A DNA stretch of 64,000 nt. Origin: Plotosus lineatus. Lineage: Eukaryota; Chordata; Actinopteri; Siluriformes; Plotosidae. The stretch covers positions 11,959,466 to 12,023,465 of the forward strand of contig CM045746.1 of NCBI GenBank assembly GCA_024760905.1, in the 5' to 3' direction. The position numbers and the translations under genes were made by a program. Position 1 is the stretch's first letter. Each line of letters opens with the position of its first letter. A model generated the notes under the pieces. The model saw only the letters and a program-made list of their open reading frames with translations, was not told where the DNA came from and made no database searches. This document shows positions 21,184 through 32,704 of this stretch, one piece after another.

Positions 21184-22080
21184 CAAATTCTAAGAACAAA
21201 CAGATACAAGGTACAGTACTTTATTGCTGTGGTAAAAGAGGAATGCAGGTCTTTGTGATATTACAATTAACAATCAAAGGATGACTTCAGAGCACAGAAG
21301 ATGGTTCCATGTGAATTTGCGTCCTGATTTGAACTCGAGTTAATCACAAACATCTCAAAGCTTTTATTTTAGCCTGCAGTTGCACATACTAATCCAGATT
21401 GACAGCTGATAAGGATCAAAGAGGTCAAAGGTTTTATTTTCATGATATCTCAACCATCATCTTTATTACTTTCCAACTGCACTTACATAGATCTGGTACT
21501 AAAGAGTGTGTGACCTTTTAGCATGAACACCTCGGTACATGATAGCAATGACAAATTAAACACAGTCACTCTTCTCTCATACGCTTTGTACCTTTCCAAT
21601 GTGTCCTTTCTTGGCAATTCTTTTTCTTAACATCTCTTTAAAAATCATAACTATCAACCCGAAGTAATAAAAGATATGAATTCAGTCAGAGGAAGAAAAG
21701 AATGCTTTTGTTCTTTGTGAAAACAACATTAGGTTCAGAAGTAAAAATAAAGTGGTGCTAGAAAACAGCCCACAGCGCACCAGGAAGCTCAGGCAGGGTG
21801 TGTAGGTTGGTGTGATACCCATTGCTGTCTATGACTGAGAATGTGTTTATCATATTACATAAATTTGTGCGCTATAATAAGGTCAGCCCATCACAAATAT
21901 GTAACTTCGCACTGTGCTTCCCTTCTGTCAATAAACAAATTGGACACAGAATGCAAATGCAAAATTAACGCAGTCATGCACTACGGCATTCAAATATGTG
22001 TTCAGTGAACAAAAATGTTGTGAACACTTCATAGGGCCTGAAATAGAGCACAGGATAACACAAAACAAAAATCTGTTCAT
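21184..22080. other. no gene or element recognised
   Basis: The stretch is moderately AT-rich, with only short open frames. No terminal repeats or SINE boxes were identified. Confidence 0.45.
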
Positions 22081-22430
22081 TCATTGTCCATGCCGCTTAA
22101 TCCTAATTAGGGTCACAGGGGGGCTGGACCCATCTCAGCCGACTCGAGGCAATGGCAGGGTACACCCTGGACAATTCACCAGGCCATCTCAGGCCAACAC
22201 TCACGCAAGTATTGACACTCCCTCTCACACCTAGGGGTGATTTCGAACAGCCAGTTAGCCTACATGCATGTTTTTTGGGCTATCGGAAGAAACTGAGGTA
22301 CCCAAAGAAAACCCACACAAACACATGGAGAACATGAACTCTCTCCACAGAAACGCCCAAGCTGAGAATCGAACCCATGCCTTCTTGCTGTGAGGCAGAC
22401 ATGCTCACAATCACCACCATGTTGCCCACA
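22080..22430 (-). mobile_element. SINE family 2, nearly full length
   Basis: Reverse orientation from CCGCTTAATCCTAATTAGGG through GGTACACCCTGGACAATTCA, TAGGGGTGATTTCGAACAGC and GAACCCATGCCTTCTTGCTG to CACCACCATGTTGCCCA, the reverse complement of the A-box end. TTCATTCATT precedes it, as for other copies whose tails are short tandem repeats. Confidence 0.85.
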
Positions 22431-22495
22431 AAAAGATATTACGAGCAAAACACTGGTAAGTGATGTGCACTATGAAGTGAGACACATGGAAGTGG

Positions 22496-22498
<3 letters not shown>

Positions 22499-22526
<28 letters not shown>
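22499..22526. repeat. (GA)n microsatellite
   Basis: A GA run of about 14 units, with nothing else recognised until the RTE copy at 22943. Confidence 0.9.
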
Positions 22527-22529
<3 letters not shown>

Positions 22530-22942
22530 TCCATCGCCCTTAGCATCCAAGCGAGATGTTGTAACACCAACAGCCAATTGAAAGAAAAACGTCCACTAAT
22601 TGGTCGTGTATCCTGCTCTGACCAATAACGTGACATGTAAGAATTCCCCTGGGTCTTTCTGAAGCTTTTTTTTGTTCCAGGTAGTTTACCTTTTCAGATA
22701 GTTTTTATTTTGAATGTGAAGGATTGCACTTTATAATTTACATGTATGAACTTTACATACAGTAATCAGAAATTCCATGCAGCATTTATACAATATAATA
22801 CATACATTAAATATATTTATAAATACTGTATAGTACATTACATTTATTTTTATTATTAAATGATTTATTACATTATTATTACATTATTAAATCACAGCAA
22901 ACAGGAAGAGCTGGCGCATGTTGGTTTCCTTTATTACGGATT

Positions 22943-24085
22943 GTGAACAACAGTTTGGTTTCATGCCAAGAAAGAGCACCACAGATGCAGTTTTTACTTT
23001 GAGGATGTTTATAGAGAAGTACAGAGAAGACCAGAGGGAGCTGCATTGTGCCTTTGTGGATCTGGAGAAAGCATATGACAAAGTGCTGAGAGAGGAACTG
23101 TGGTATTGCATGAAGAAGTCTGGAGTGGCAGAGAAGTATGTTAGAGTGGTGCAGGACATGTATGAGAGATGTAAGACAGTGGTGAGTTGTGCTGTCGGTG
23201 TGACAGAAGAGTTCAAGGTGGAGGTGGGACTGCATCAAGGGTCAGCTCTGAGCCCCTTCTTGTTTGCTATTGTGATGGACAGGCTGATAGACGAAGTGAG
23301 ACAAGAATCTCCATGGACTATGATGTTTGCAGATGACATTGTGATCTGTAGTGAGCGCAGAGAACAAGTGGAGGTATGCCCTGGAAAGGGGAGGAATGAA
23401 GGTTAGCCTCAGTAAGACAGAATACATGTGTGTGAACGACAAGGACCCAAGAGGAACGGTGAGGTTACAGGGAGCAGAGATAAAGAAGGTAGGTGGTGGA
23501 TTTTAATTACCTAGGCTCAACAATCCAGAGCAATGGAGAGTGTGGAAAAGAGGTGAAGAAGTGTGTACAGGCAGGTTGGAATGGTTGGAGAAAAGTATCC
23601 GGTGTGATGTGTGATGTGTGATAGGAAGGTATTGCCAAGAATGAAAGGAAAAGTGTACAAGATGGTGATGAGGCCAGCGATGTTGTGTGGTTTAGAAACA
23701 GTGGCCCTGGGGAAAAGACAATGTTGAGGTTCTCTTTGGGAGTAACGAGGATGGATAGGATCAGGCATGAGTCCATCAGAGGGACAGCACATGTAAGAGC
23801 TTTTGGAGATAAAGTCAGAGAGGCTAGATTGAGATGGTTTGGACATGTACAAAGGAGGGATAGTGAGTATATTAGTAGTAGGATGCTGAGGTTGGAACTA
23901 CCAGGCAGAAGGCCTAGTGGAAGCCCAATGAGACAATTCATGGATGTGGTGAAGGAGGACATGAAGGTAGTTGGAGTAAGAGTAGAAGATGCAGAGGATA
24001 GGGTGAGATGGAGGCGGATGGTTCACTGTGGCGACCTCTGAAGGGAAAAGCCAAAAGGAAAGAAGAAGAAGAAGAAGAAGAAGAA
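22943..24085 (+). mobile_element. RTE LINE, 5'-truncated, with 20 bp target duplication
   Basis: The insertion is framed by GGTTTCCTTTATTACGGATT at 22923-22942 and again at 24086-24105. It begins inside the RT domain ([17 protein letters not shown]) and ends GGGAAAAGCCAAAAGGAAAG plus an AGAAGA tail. The first frame (22918-23406) holds [24 protein letters not shown] and FADDIVICSE. It is then broken by a deletion near 23372, and 23685-24041 holds the C-terminal RLRWFGHVQRRDSEYISSRM. An extra GTGATGT near 23612 and another gap near 23720 are visible. The perfect 20 bp duplication marks it as fairly recent. Confidence 0.93.
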
Positions 24086-24454
24086 GGTTTCCTTTATTAC
24101 GGATTCTCTCAGTACCAATCAATCTACTGCAGTGGTCCCCTACCTCCGGTCCGTGGATCAATTTGTACCGGGCCACACAAGAAATAATGAATTATTTCCA
24201 TTTTATCTATTATCTGAGTCTGAATTGATTTTGAAAAAATGACTGGATTCTCTCGATTACATGACGGTCATTTGACCACTAACATGTAACCCACAAGGGG
24301 ACGGCGTGTGAACAGATGCATGTTGGACATGTTTTAAACATTAGCGGGGATTTTTAGCGTGACTGAGTCTGAGCCTTCATTCTCTTAGCTGGTGAATGAT
24401 CATCTGTCTTTTTTTTGAAGAAGAAGAAGAGTTCGAGCTCCAACCAACTTTATT

Positions 24455-25165
24455 TCAGTTTATTTTTTATAATTGCTTAGGGCAGTGGTGGTCTAGTGGT
24501 ATAGGGCGCTGGATTGCTGATCCAAAGGTTGAGGGTTCAAGTCCCACTCTCCACAAGGTTGTCACTGTCCCCACCAGTGCAGCTAACTGGGTTATCAAAG
24601 GCGGGCCATGTCTCTCACTGTCTATGGTGAGAGGCATGTAAAAGAACCATTGCTGACTTTCGTAAAGAGTAGGCTGCAAAGTCGTCAGCGTGTTTCTGTC
24701 CCTTGCTAAAAAGGGTTGTGACAGGAAGGGCATCTGATGTAAAAACCTCTGCCAAATCAAAACGTGCGAATCAGATGATTGGCTGTGGCGACTCCTGAGT
24801 AAAAGGGAAAAAGCCGAAAGGAAGACAGACAGACATACATTTTCTATAATTGCTTAATCCTAATTAGGGTCGTGGGGAGGCTGGTGCCCATCCCAACCAA
24901 CTTCAGAGTACACCCTGGACAGCTCGCCAGGCCATCGCAGGGCGGAAACACGCCGGCGGCTTTGCAGCCTACTCTTGTCGAAAGTCAGTAATGGTTCTTT
25001 TACATGCCTCACACCATAGACAGTGAGAGACATGGCCCGCGTTTGATAACCCAGTTCGCTGCACTGGGAAGGACAGTGACAACCTTGTAGAAAGTGGGAC
25101 TTGAACCCCCAACCTTTAGATCAGCGATCCAGCACTCTATACCACTAGACTACTACCGTCCCCAA
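24455..25165 (-). mobile_element. SINE family 1 with tail ii, interrupted by another family 1 SINE
   Basis: On the minus strand the head lies near 25165 (reverse of GGTTCAAGTCCC at about 25089-25100). It is followed by the body and, after CGGCGTGTTTCCGCCC, by GCGATGGCCTGGCGAGCTGT (tail ii). The tail is interrupted near 24477 by a plus-strand SINE, and TATAATTGCTTA occurs on both sides of that insertion. Confidence 0.8.
24477..24835 (+). mobile_element. SINE family 1 with RTE-like tail (tail i)
   Basis: The head has an A box, TGGTCTAGTGG, and a B box, GGTTCAAGTCC, placed as in tRNA genes, which shows a tRNA origin and an internal RNA polymerase III promoter. After the common body, GTTTCTGTCCCTTGC opens tail i, which ends GATTGGCTGTGGCGACTCC then GGGAAAAAGCCGAAAGGAAG. 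That end closely resembles the 3' end of the RTE LINE in this window. A target duplication of roughly 18 bp (ATTTT-TATAATTGCTTA, one mismatch) frames it. Confidence 0.88.
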
Positions 25166-25570
25166 CTTTATTTAACTGTTGAAAAAAATAACATTCATGG
25201 AGTGTTCATCATTAATAATAATAATAATAATAATAAATTAAAAATCTATCACCCCCCTGTCCATAATAAAATTCTCAGGCGTTGACCAGTCTACGGTGAT
25301 AAAACGGTTGGGAACCACTGATCTACTGTACAGTACATTATGACTATATTATATTAGCTAGATTAATCGAATGAGTGAATGATTAGTGTTGGGTGGGGGC
25401 TGGAGCTCATCCCAACTGATTCTTGGTTTCCCCGATCATTGTATACACACAAGATGTTCATGTCCACACCTATGGGCAATTTGAAATATCCAGTTATCCG
25501 ATTGTGAAAAAAATCTTTGGACTTGGATTGGAAACCGAGGTACTCAGAGGAAACCCACCCAAGCACATTT

Positions 25571-28476
25571 AGGAGGAGGTAAGAAGAAAGGAGGGGGCGT
25601 GGCGGTCTATGTGAATGAACGGTGGTGCCACCCGGCAAACGTGCACGTGAAGGAGCAGCTGTGCACGCGGGACGTGGAGCTGCTCGCGGTAAGCGCGCGG
25701 CCATATTATCTACCGAGGGAGTTTTCACACGTGATTGTGTTTTGCGTGTACATTCCGCCCTCGGCTGATGCGGCGGCCGCGTGTGAGCGTCTACACAGCG
25801 CCGTTAATCAGACACAGACTCGTCACCCCCGTGCCATGATTCTGATCAGCGGGGACTTTAACCACGCCCCTCTCTCTGCCTCTCTTCCGACGTTCACGCA
25901 ATATGTGAAGTGCGCCACAAGAGACAATAAAACACTGGACTTACTGTATGCAAATGTGAAGGATGCTTACAGCTCCTCCCCCCTCCCCCCACTGGGACGA
26001 TCAGACCACAACCTGGTCTACCTGCTCCCCCAATACACACCCAGGGTGCGAAAGGAACCTGCACAGAAGAGGTCTGTGAAAGTGTGGACCAAGGAGACCA
26101 ACGAGAGGCTTAGGGACTGTTTCCAGACCACAGACTGGAGCATGCTCTGTAACTCCTTTGGTGATGACATCGACGGCCTCACACACTGCATCACCGACTA
26201 CATGAACTTCTGCGTGGACAGCACTGTGCCAACACGGAGGGTACGGTGCTTCTCCAACAACCACCCATGGGTCACCCCTGAGCTCAAAGTCCTCCTGAAC
26301 CAGAAAACGAGGGCTTTCATCTCGGGGGACAGAGAGGAGCAGAAGAAGGTCCAGCGTGAGCTCCAGTGGAGGATCAGGAGGGCAAAGAAGGACTATGGGA
26401 AGAAGATGGAGGAGAAGCTGGCTCAGAACAACGTGCGGGACGTCTGGAGAGGACTAAAGACCATGTCTGGATTTGGGCAGAGTGTCAGAGGGACAGCTGA
26501 TGGTGACCAGCGCTGGGCGGATGAACTAAACTGCTACTTCAACAGGTTTGATTGTCCCCTCCCCTCTGCACCCCTCCCCATTCCCCTCCCCTCTTCACAC
26601 GTCTCCAGACCAGCTGACACCTCCCCCCTCCCCAGGCCAACTTCACTTGACTGCTACAGCCCGACAGACACATCCCCCTCCCTCTGCAGCCCACCCCAGC
26701 CCCCCCTCTCCCTCACCAGGTGAGGTGACCAGGTGAGGAGACAGCTGAGGCGACTAAATCAGAGGAAATCTGAAGGACCTGATGGCATCAGTCCCAGGCT
26801 GCTGAGGACCTGCGCAGACCAGCTCTGTGTGGTACTATGCTACCTGTACAACCTGAGCCTCAGCCTGGAGAAGGTTCCAGTCCTATGGAAGACCTCCTGT
26901 GTGGTTCCGGTTCCCAAAACAGCACAAGCGAAGGAACCAGCCCACTACAGACCTGTCGCCCTGACCTCCCACCTCATTAAGACCATGGAAAGGCTCCTCC
27001 TTGAACACCTCCGCTCTATGGTGAACCCCACCCTAGACCCGCTGCAGTTTGCCTACAGGCCCAACATCGGAGTAGAAGACGCCGTCATCTACCTTCTGCA
27101 GCGGGCACTCACCCACCTGGAGATCGCCGGCAGCGCTGTGAGGGTCATGTTCTTTGACTTCTCCAGCGCCTTCAACACCATCAGGCCAGCGCGCCTGCGG
27201 GGAAGCTGGAGGACGTGGGAGTGGACGGGCATCTTGCTGCCTGGATTATTGACTACCTTACTAACCGTCCACAGTGCGTGCGGCTGCGGCTGTAAGTCAA
27301 AGGTGGTAGTCTGTAGCACGGGGCACCGCAGGGCACCGTCCTCTCACCCTTCCTTTTAACATCTATACCTCGGACTTCATATATAACACAAACAGCTGCC
27401 ACCTCCAGAAGTTCTCGGACGACTCCGCCATCGTGGGCCGTGTGTCAGAGGGGAACGAGCTGGAGTACCGGTCGGTCATCGTTGACTTCGTGGACTGGTG
27501 TGAGCGCAACCACCTGTGCTTGAACACTAGGAAGACGAAGGAGATGGTGGTCGACTTCAGGAGAAGCACTCAAACACACACACACACACACACATTTACT
27601 AGTGAACATCCAGGGACAGGACATTGAGACAGTGGACAGTTTCAAGTACCTGGGTGTTCACCTTAACAATAAACTGGACTGGTCCCACAACACCAACGCC
27701 CTGTACAAGAAGGGCCAGAGTCGCCTCCACCTTCTGAGGAGACTCAGGTCCTTCGGCATATGCAGAACCTCTGCTCAGGACATTTTATGACTCTGTGGTA
27801 GCCTCTGCAATCCTCTACGCTGCCATCTGCTGGGCCCGGGCAGCACAGAGCGGGACAGGAAGAGACTGAACAAGCTGGTCAGGAGGGCCAGCTCTGTCCT
27901 CGGCTGCCCACTGGACTCTGTGGAGGAGGTGAGTGAGAGGAGGATGGTAGCAAAGCTCACATCCATCCTGTTCAACAGCTCTCACCCACTGCACCAGACT
28001 GTAGAGGAGCTAAGCAGCTCCTTCAGTGGACGACTGAGGCATCCTCAGTGCAGGAAGGAGCGCTACCACAGGTCGTTCATTCCCACCGCTATCAGACTGT
28101 ACAACGCCACTTTGTAACTGTCTGTGAAAATACCGGTTATGTGCAATAAAAACCCCGTGCACTTTAATCAACCACATCTACCCCACTGACTGTGAACCAT
28201 ATCAACCCATCTACTCTGCACTCAGATACATTACACTTTAATATAGGCCAGTCTATAAAGTTGCTCCATTCTTTTCTCCATTCTTTTCTTTTATTGTTTA
28301 GTAATTTATACTATTTATGTATCTATTTATTTATTTACTTATATAATATATGTATGTGTGTATGTTTGTACTTGTATCTATTTTTGCACCCCCTACTGAT
28401 AGTACCTCAAGAGCCTGTAACAGTGAATTTCTCCATTGTGAGATTAATAAAGCTGTATCTTATCTTATCTTATCTT
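25571..28476 (+). mobile_element. L2/CR1-group LINE, 5'-truncated, no target duplication
   Basis: The 2906 bp insertion begins within the endonuclease domain and ends ATTAATAAAGCTGTATCTTA with a (TATCT)n tail. The empty site at 34064-34080 shows that no target bases were duplicated, which fits elements of the L2/CR1 group that often insert without one. Composition is clearly more GC-rich than the surroundings, so the element is young or little decayed. Confidence 0.92.
25599..28117 (+). pseudogene. L2-like LINE polyprotein, endonuclease plus RT, frameshifted
   Basis: The frame 25599-26723 (374 codons) contains the second half of an EEP endonuclease: ILISGDFNHAPL and LPPLGRSDHNLVYLLP, with the catalytic Asp-His-Asn. 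A linker with FSNNHPWVTPELKVLLNQ follows. The frame 26733-27359 starts the RT: KSEGPDGISPRLL, HYRPVALTSHLIKTMERLLL, DPLQFAYRPNIGVEDAVIYL and MFFDFSSAFNTI. Frames shift near 27190, 27310, 27585 and 27780. FSDDSAIVGRV (catalytic DD) is readable near 27414, WCERNHLCLNTRKTKEMVVD near 27500, and the C-terminus SFIPTAIRLYNATL ends at 28117. Confidence 0.9.
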
Positions 28477-28579
28477 AAACTCCACATAGAAACATCCTTG
28501 ACAGGCATCACGCTCGAACCGAGGACCTCATTGCTGTGAGGCAGAGGTGATATCAAGATAATTGATATAGTTTGTGAGG

Positions 28580-28690
28580 GTGTGGCACAGTGATGGAATG
28601 GTCCTTAAAGCAAGAAGCTTCTGGTTCAAATCACATAGCTGAGAGAACATCAACAGAAAATTCCAAGCTTAGGATTGAACTGGAAATCTT
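28580..28690 (+). mobile_element. SINE family 2 head fragment
   Basis: GTGTGGCACAGTGATGGAAT and CAAGAAGCTTCTGGTTCAAA resemble the A-box and B-box parts of family 2. The same fragment is in the second copy at 34146-34240. The two copies diverge right after CCAAGCTTAGGAT, which marks the end of the duplicated segment. Confidence 0.6.
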
Positions 28691-29974
28691 GGCATTGTGG
28701 TTTTGCTCTTCCATGGAATTTGTGTTCTTTTATCATATTTTGTCTTTGCTTTTGTTTGTGAATGCAGGTAATTTCTTTAAGTTTGCTGCCTCTGTGATCC
28801 TTGTCACCTATTTTTTTATACTCTTCATTTTAAGAACTTTGTACCATTTGAACTTACCCACCTCTTTGTTGCTAAGCAACTAATTCAACCAGCAAAACCC
28901 TCATTTTTTTCTGCAGGAGAACATTTTATGTCATCCACCTTTTTTTTTTTTTATCCCTAAGCTTTTTTTTATTGTTATTTCCTACAGAAATCCCCTCTGA
29001 AACTCACTTCTGCAGAACAATGTTCTTTTACCACATGCCTCCAATGTGGCAACAGCTAACTTGAGATAATTGCGCCGAGCAGAGCTTGTATGCCTTGACA
29101 GCCTTATAAAATCCAGATGCACTACATGTATTTTATGGGTAGTGTGCTGGCTAGGACATAGCAAGCAATTTCCCAGTGTGTTCTTTTTGTGTGTGTCCTT
29201 TTCAATATCATCTTCTATCAACTTGAAGGTTACTCACGAAGCAGTAAATACTGGGAAAACGCAACAACACCCACATTCAAAACACAGATATACCGTAACT
29301 TTCCCCTGTTATTTAATATCTTTCATGTACTTTGATTGATACACACTGATATGTTTCAAAAACTTCATACAGTATATACTGTATTGTGAAAATTCCAGCA
29401 AGATGCCCTTGTGCAACCTGTTTCGCAATTAGTTCTAGAACGTCGGTTGCACCGGTGGGTGCAGCTGTCTCCCCTTTTCTATTGTTACAAAGCATCTATG
29501 TTCCAGTGCAACTTGCAGTCTGAACACTGACTTGCCGCTGACGGACAAGCAATCAAGTTGGGTCGAGTCATCAAATTGCTTAGTGAAGCACTCAGTGAAA
29601 CAAAGATCTCTGACATCCATTTCAGGCAGTACAACTCATTCAATAATATGCAGATGGAAAGTTCACAGAACCAGAAATAATTGCCCTCGGATAGGTGCGC
29701 CATGCAAGATTTCACACTCTGATCTCAGATTAATGCTGTAAAAAGTCAAGAGAGCAGCCAGAGGTCACTCAAACACCCCATAGATAAATAAATAATAAAT
29801 AATAGAGAAAAAGCAATCCTACTTGAATATTGCATAAATAAATTCATGTGCAGCAAGATAACCAAATGCAAATACTGTACATTATTTAGACCAATATTTG
29901 AAATTGATGCAAATATAAACAAGGGCACAATACATTTCACAGAGAATCTGTCTGTGCATCAGTGACTGCATAAA

Positions 29975-29978
<4 letters not shown>
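28690..29978. other. no gene or element recognised
   Basis: Short open frames on both strands (for example 29313-29495 and 29532-29741) show no family motif. The sequence is AT-rich and otherwise unremarkable. Confidence 0.45.

Positions 29979-30041
<63 letters not shown>
29979..30041. repeat. (TG)n microsatellite
   Basis: A TG run of about 31 units. Confidence 0.95.
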
Positions 30042-30042
<1 letters not shown>

Positions 30043-30477
30043 GAGATTGAGGTTCCATGAGCAGCAAACAAACAAAATAAACAAAACAAATAGTGCAAGC
30101 AGAAGGTTTCTCATTTACATGTAATTACTGTATTTAAATATGAAACTCATTTTTACAAGAACCATCAACATGAATTAGTATCTGTCTGGTTTTAAATGTA
30201 GTGCTACAAATTAGGCTGCTAATGTATTGATATTGCTTTTGCTATTGTACTCATTAGGAGCAAGAGCACTTGGAGAGCACACTGCCTCATCAAGCCTCAG
30301 CAATCCACCATGGAAACTAAAATGGCAAAAAAAAAAACCCTCTTATTTCACAATGTTAAATAATCATTCATAAAATTCCAGTATCCTGAATTTAATCATT
30401 TCTAAAATGTAACGCAGTATTCCTCATCTGAAGCAACACATCTGATTTAAATCTCATGAAAATTATATAATTATGGT

Positions 30478-30815
30478 GGAGTAGTGGTTAGCTCTTCCAC
30501 CTCACAGCAAGCAGGTCCTGGGTTTGATTCCCAGCTTGAGCATTTTTGTGTGGATTTTGCATGTTCTCCCCTGCTTGGGTGGGTTTCCTCTGGGTTCTCC
30601 GGTTTCCTCCCACAGTCCAAAAACATGCACAGCAGGTTAATTGGCTGTTCCAAATCGCCCCTAGGTGTGAATGGTTGTGAGAGTGTTGGCCCTGCAATGG
30701 CCTGCCGAGCTGTCCAGAGTGTACCCCACTCTTACCCGGAGTCGGCTGAGATTGGTGCCAGCCTCCCAGTGACCCTATTTAGGAATAAGCGGTTCAGACA
30801 ATGGATGAATGATGA
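30478..30815 (+). mobile_element. SINE family 2, well preserved
   Basis: The A box (TGGAGTAGTGGTTAG) and B box (GGGTTTGATTCCC) are clear. The body reads TTTTGCATGTTCTCCCCTGC, GGTTTCCTCCCACAGTCCAA, GCAGGTTAATTGGCTGTTCC and CCCTAGGTGTGAATGGTTGT, and the tail GGAATAAGCGGTTCAGACAA ends with TGGATGAATGATG. ATGAAAATT on both sides may be a short target duplication. Confidence 0.88.
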
Positions 30816-31056
30816 AAATTCACACATAACTTTCTGCAAATTAAGTAAAATACACAGCAACTCCTGTTGGCCCTGCTGTAGAAAGACACTTCCAAAAAAA
30901 AACAAGTACAAAGAAAAAACAAGTACTACTTTACAATGGTAAAGAATCCTTTTAAAATTCCTGGAACATAAATTTGATTTTGATCATCCTCAAAATCTAA
31001 TAGGGTCTTATTTGTCCAAAGCCCTGCCTAGTTGAAATCTTGTGCAAATTCACACG

Positions 31057-31300
31057 TCTGTCTTCCTTTTGGCTTTTTCCCTTTTACTCAGGAGTCGCCA
31101 CAGCGAATCATCTGATTCGCACGTTTGATTTGGCAGAGGTTTTTACATCGGATGCCCTTCCTGTCACAACCCTTTTTAGCAAGGGACAGAAACACGCTGA
31201 CGACTTTGCAGCTACTCTTTACGAAAGTCAGCAATGGTTCTTTTACATGCCTCACACCATAGACAGTGAGAGACATGGCCCGCCTTTGATAACCCAGTCA
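31057..31300 (-). mobile_element. SINE family 1 with tail i, 5'-truncated
   Basis: On the plus strand it starts GTCTGTCTTCCTTTTGGCTT and GGAGTCGCCACAGCGAATCA, the reversed RTE-like tail. It runs to CTTTGATAACCCAGTCAG, where the tRNA-like head is missing. The loss of the head is as expected for incomplete reverse transcription from the 3' end. Confidence 0.85.
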
Positions 31301-31659
31301 GTAACCTTTTGCAAAATAAACAAAGGACACAGCACCCCCGATGGGTGTTCTCTAGTATGACAAGTCCAATTTCACAATGTTAAAGAATCCTTTAAGAAAC
31401 TGAATTTGATTTGGATCATCTCCAAAATCTAATGGAGTCTTTCTCGTGCAAAGCCCCTCCTCTGGCTGAAATATTATGAAAATCCTCACATAACTTTCTG
31501 AAAATTAAAAAAAAAGTCACCACCCGTAATGGGCCTGTAGTAATACGACACATTCAAAGAAAGACTTTAATTCAAAATATTTAAAAAAAAACATTAAAAT
31601 AATTCCTGTACTACTTGTCCAGTGCCCATCTCTGGTAGAAAATCAGCACATTACTTTTT

Positions 31660-32658
31660 ACCTAATGCTGAAAACAGACAAACACACTAACCGTCAGTAA
31701 AAGATAACCTGTTTGGGAGCGGTAATTAAACTATCATTAGCAGATGCATAGAAGTGTTGTATAATAAGCGCTCAAGCACAATTAATGCACATTATTCGAG
31801 TGATGTGACAAACCATACTGAAAAAACTCATCACCATTAAACTTTTGGGGTTTTTTTTGTTTGTTTGGGTTTTTTTTTTTTTTTGCAGTGTTCTACTCAT
31901 ATGAATACAAATACAGCTAAACATGGTGGCCTTGTGGTTTGCTGATAGCTCATACATCCTGCCAGACTTTCAAGATGTTGAAGCCTAAGTATTGGCGCCA
32001 TTTTTCACCTTGATGGTAGCGATGGCACAGCTGTTCCTACCATGTTGTTGCCTGCAGCGATGTCGTTATTTAATTCTGTGAAAAGAGTTTAAACACTGGG
32101 TGAAATTTAGCTGGGATTTAATTTGTTTGGCCTGATCCTTTCAGCACTCTGACATCAAGAGTCAATGATCATGATCCAGGAAGTGCATAAGTGATCAACA
32201 GTATTGTTTATTTTCACTGTTACTTCATTCCAAAATGCACAAATAGATTAATTTAAAAGTAACCCTTGGTTTTCATTTGTTTGTTAACTTTTATTTATTT
32301 ATTTAATGATTTTACCCATAATGCTACATTAGATCATTCAAAGAGGAATAGAGCGCTGTCATGCTTTTGTGATGCTAGTTATTCCTGACAGCGACTGTCA
32401 GAAGCATTTAACTATTCTGAGAGTTAAACAACGAATGAAACGGGTCCATGCTCCAAGAAAAAAAAAAAAAAAAGTTTTACACTTAATTTCTTCCAGTCTA
32501 CCAAAATTTCTACGATTTCAAGGTTTAATGGATTAATAGCCTTCATCACCTGACAAAAAAAAATCTAACTAAATGTGTTTCAGCATGCACTGGAATAAAC
32601 TCTATGAGATCAAAAAGATCACGTTAGCTATACATTCAACTGCACGTCATGATATATT

Positions 32659-32704
<46 letters not shown>

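Larger units (their letters stand above)
24130..25320. mobile_element. hAT MITE with perfect 8 bp target duplication, carrying SINEs
   Basis: It starts CAGTGGTCCCCTACC and ends GGTTGGGAACCACTG, with ATCTACTG on both sides (24122-24129 and 25321-25328). No transposase remains. The interior includes TGGTCATTT-like and TAACATTCATGGAGTG sequence shared with the copies at 33.3 and 44.1 kb. Two SINEs, one inside the other, lie between about 24455 and 25165. Confidence 0.92.
25377..28540 (-). mobile_element. SINE family 2 copy, split by the L2-like LINE
   Basis: The left part (25377-25570) reads GGGGGCTGGAGCTCATCCCA to GGAAACCCACCCAAGCACAT. The right part (28477-28540) reads AAACTCCACATAGAAACATC to CATTGCTGTGAGGCAGAGG. 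The two are joined directly in the second copy at 33.87-34.13 kb. Confidence 0.88.
30330..31655. repeat. degenerate tandem repeat, about three to four units, with two SINE insertions
   Basis: A motif set recurs in the same order: ATTTCACAATGTTAAA, GAATCCTTTTAAAATTCCTG, GATCATC-CAAAATCTAAT, GTGCAAAGCCC, TTGAAAT-TTATGAAAATTC and ACATAACTTTCTG. It is seen from about 30333, 30935, 31370 and 31550. The estimated period is 200-250 bp once the SINEs at 30478-30815 and 31057-31300 are set aside. Units are clearly diverged. It is noncoding. Confidence 0.65.

Noticed and set aside
21998..22337. Possible exon near a SINE with an open frame and splice-like sites
   Set aside because: The frame is made of SINE family 2 sequence in reverse; there is no conserved protein motif.
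24477..24560. tRNA gene suggested by A-box and B-box spacing
   Set aside because: The boxes are followed by a SINE body and LINE-like tail, the same unit recurs many times, and no complete cloverleaf with anticodon stem was apparent.
25599..26723. A 374-codon open frame that could be taken for a host nuclease or phosphodiesterase gene
   Set aside because: GDFNH and GRSDHN are EEP endonuclease motifs, and the frame leads directly into an RT domain inside an insertion whose empty site is preserved. It belongs to the L2-like LINE.
25571..28476. Gene island suggested by the higher GC content
   Set aside because: The limits of the GC-rich block coincide with the LINE insertion, so the composition belongs to the element.
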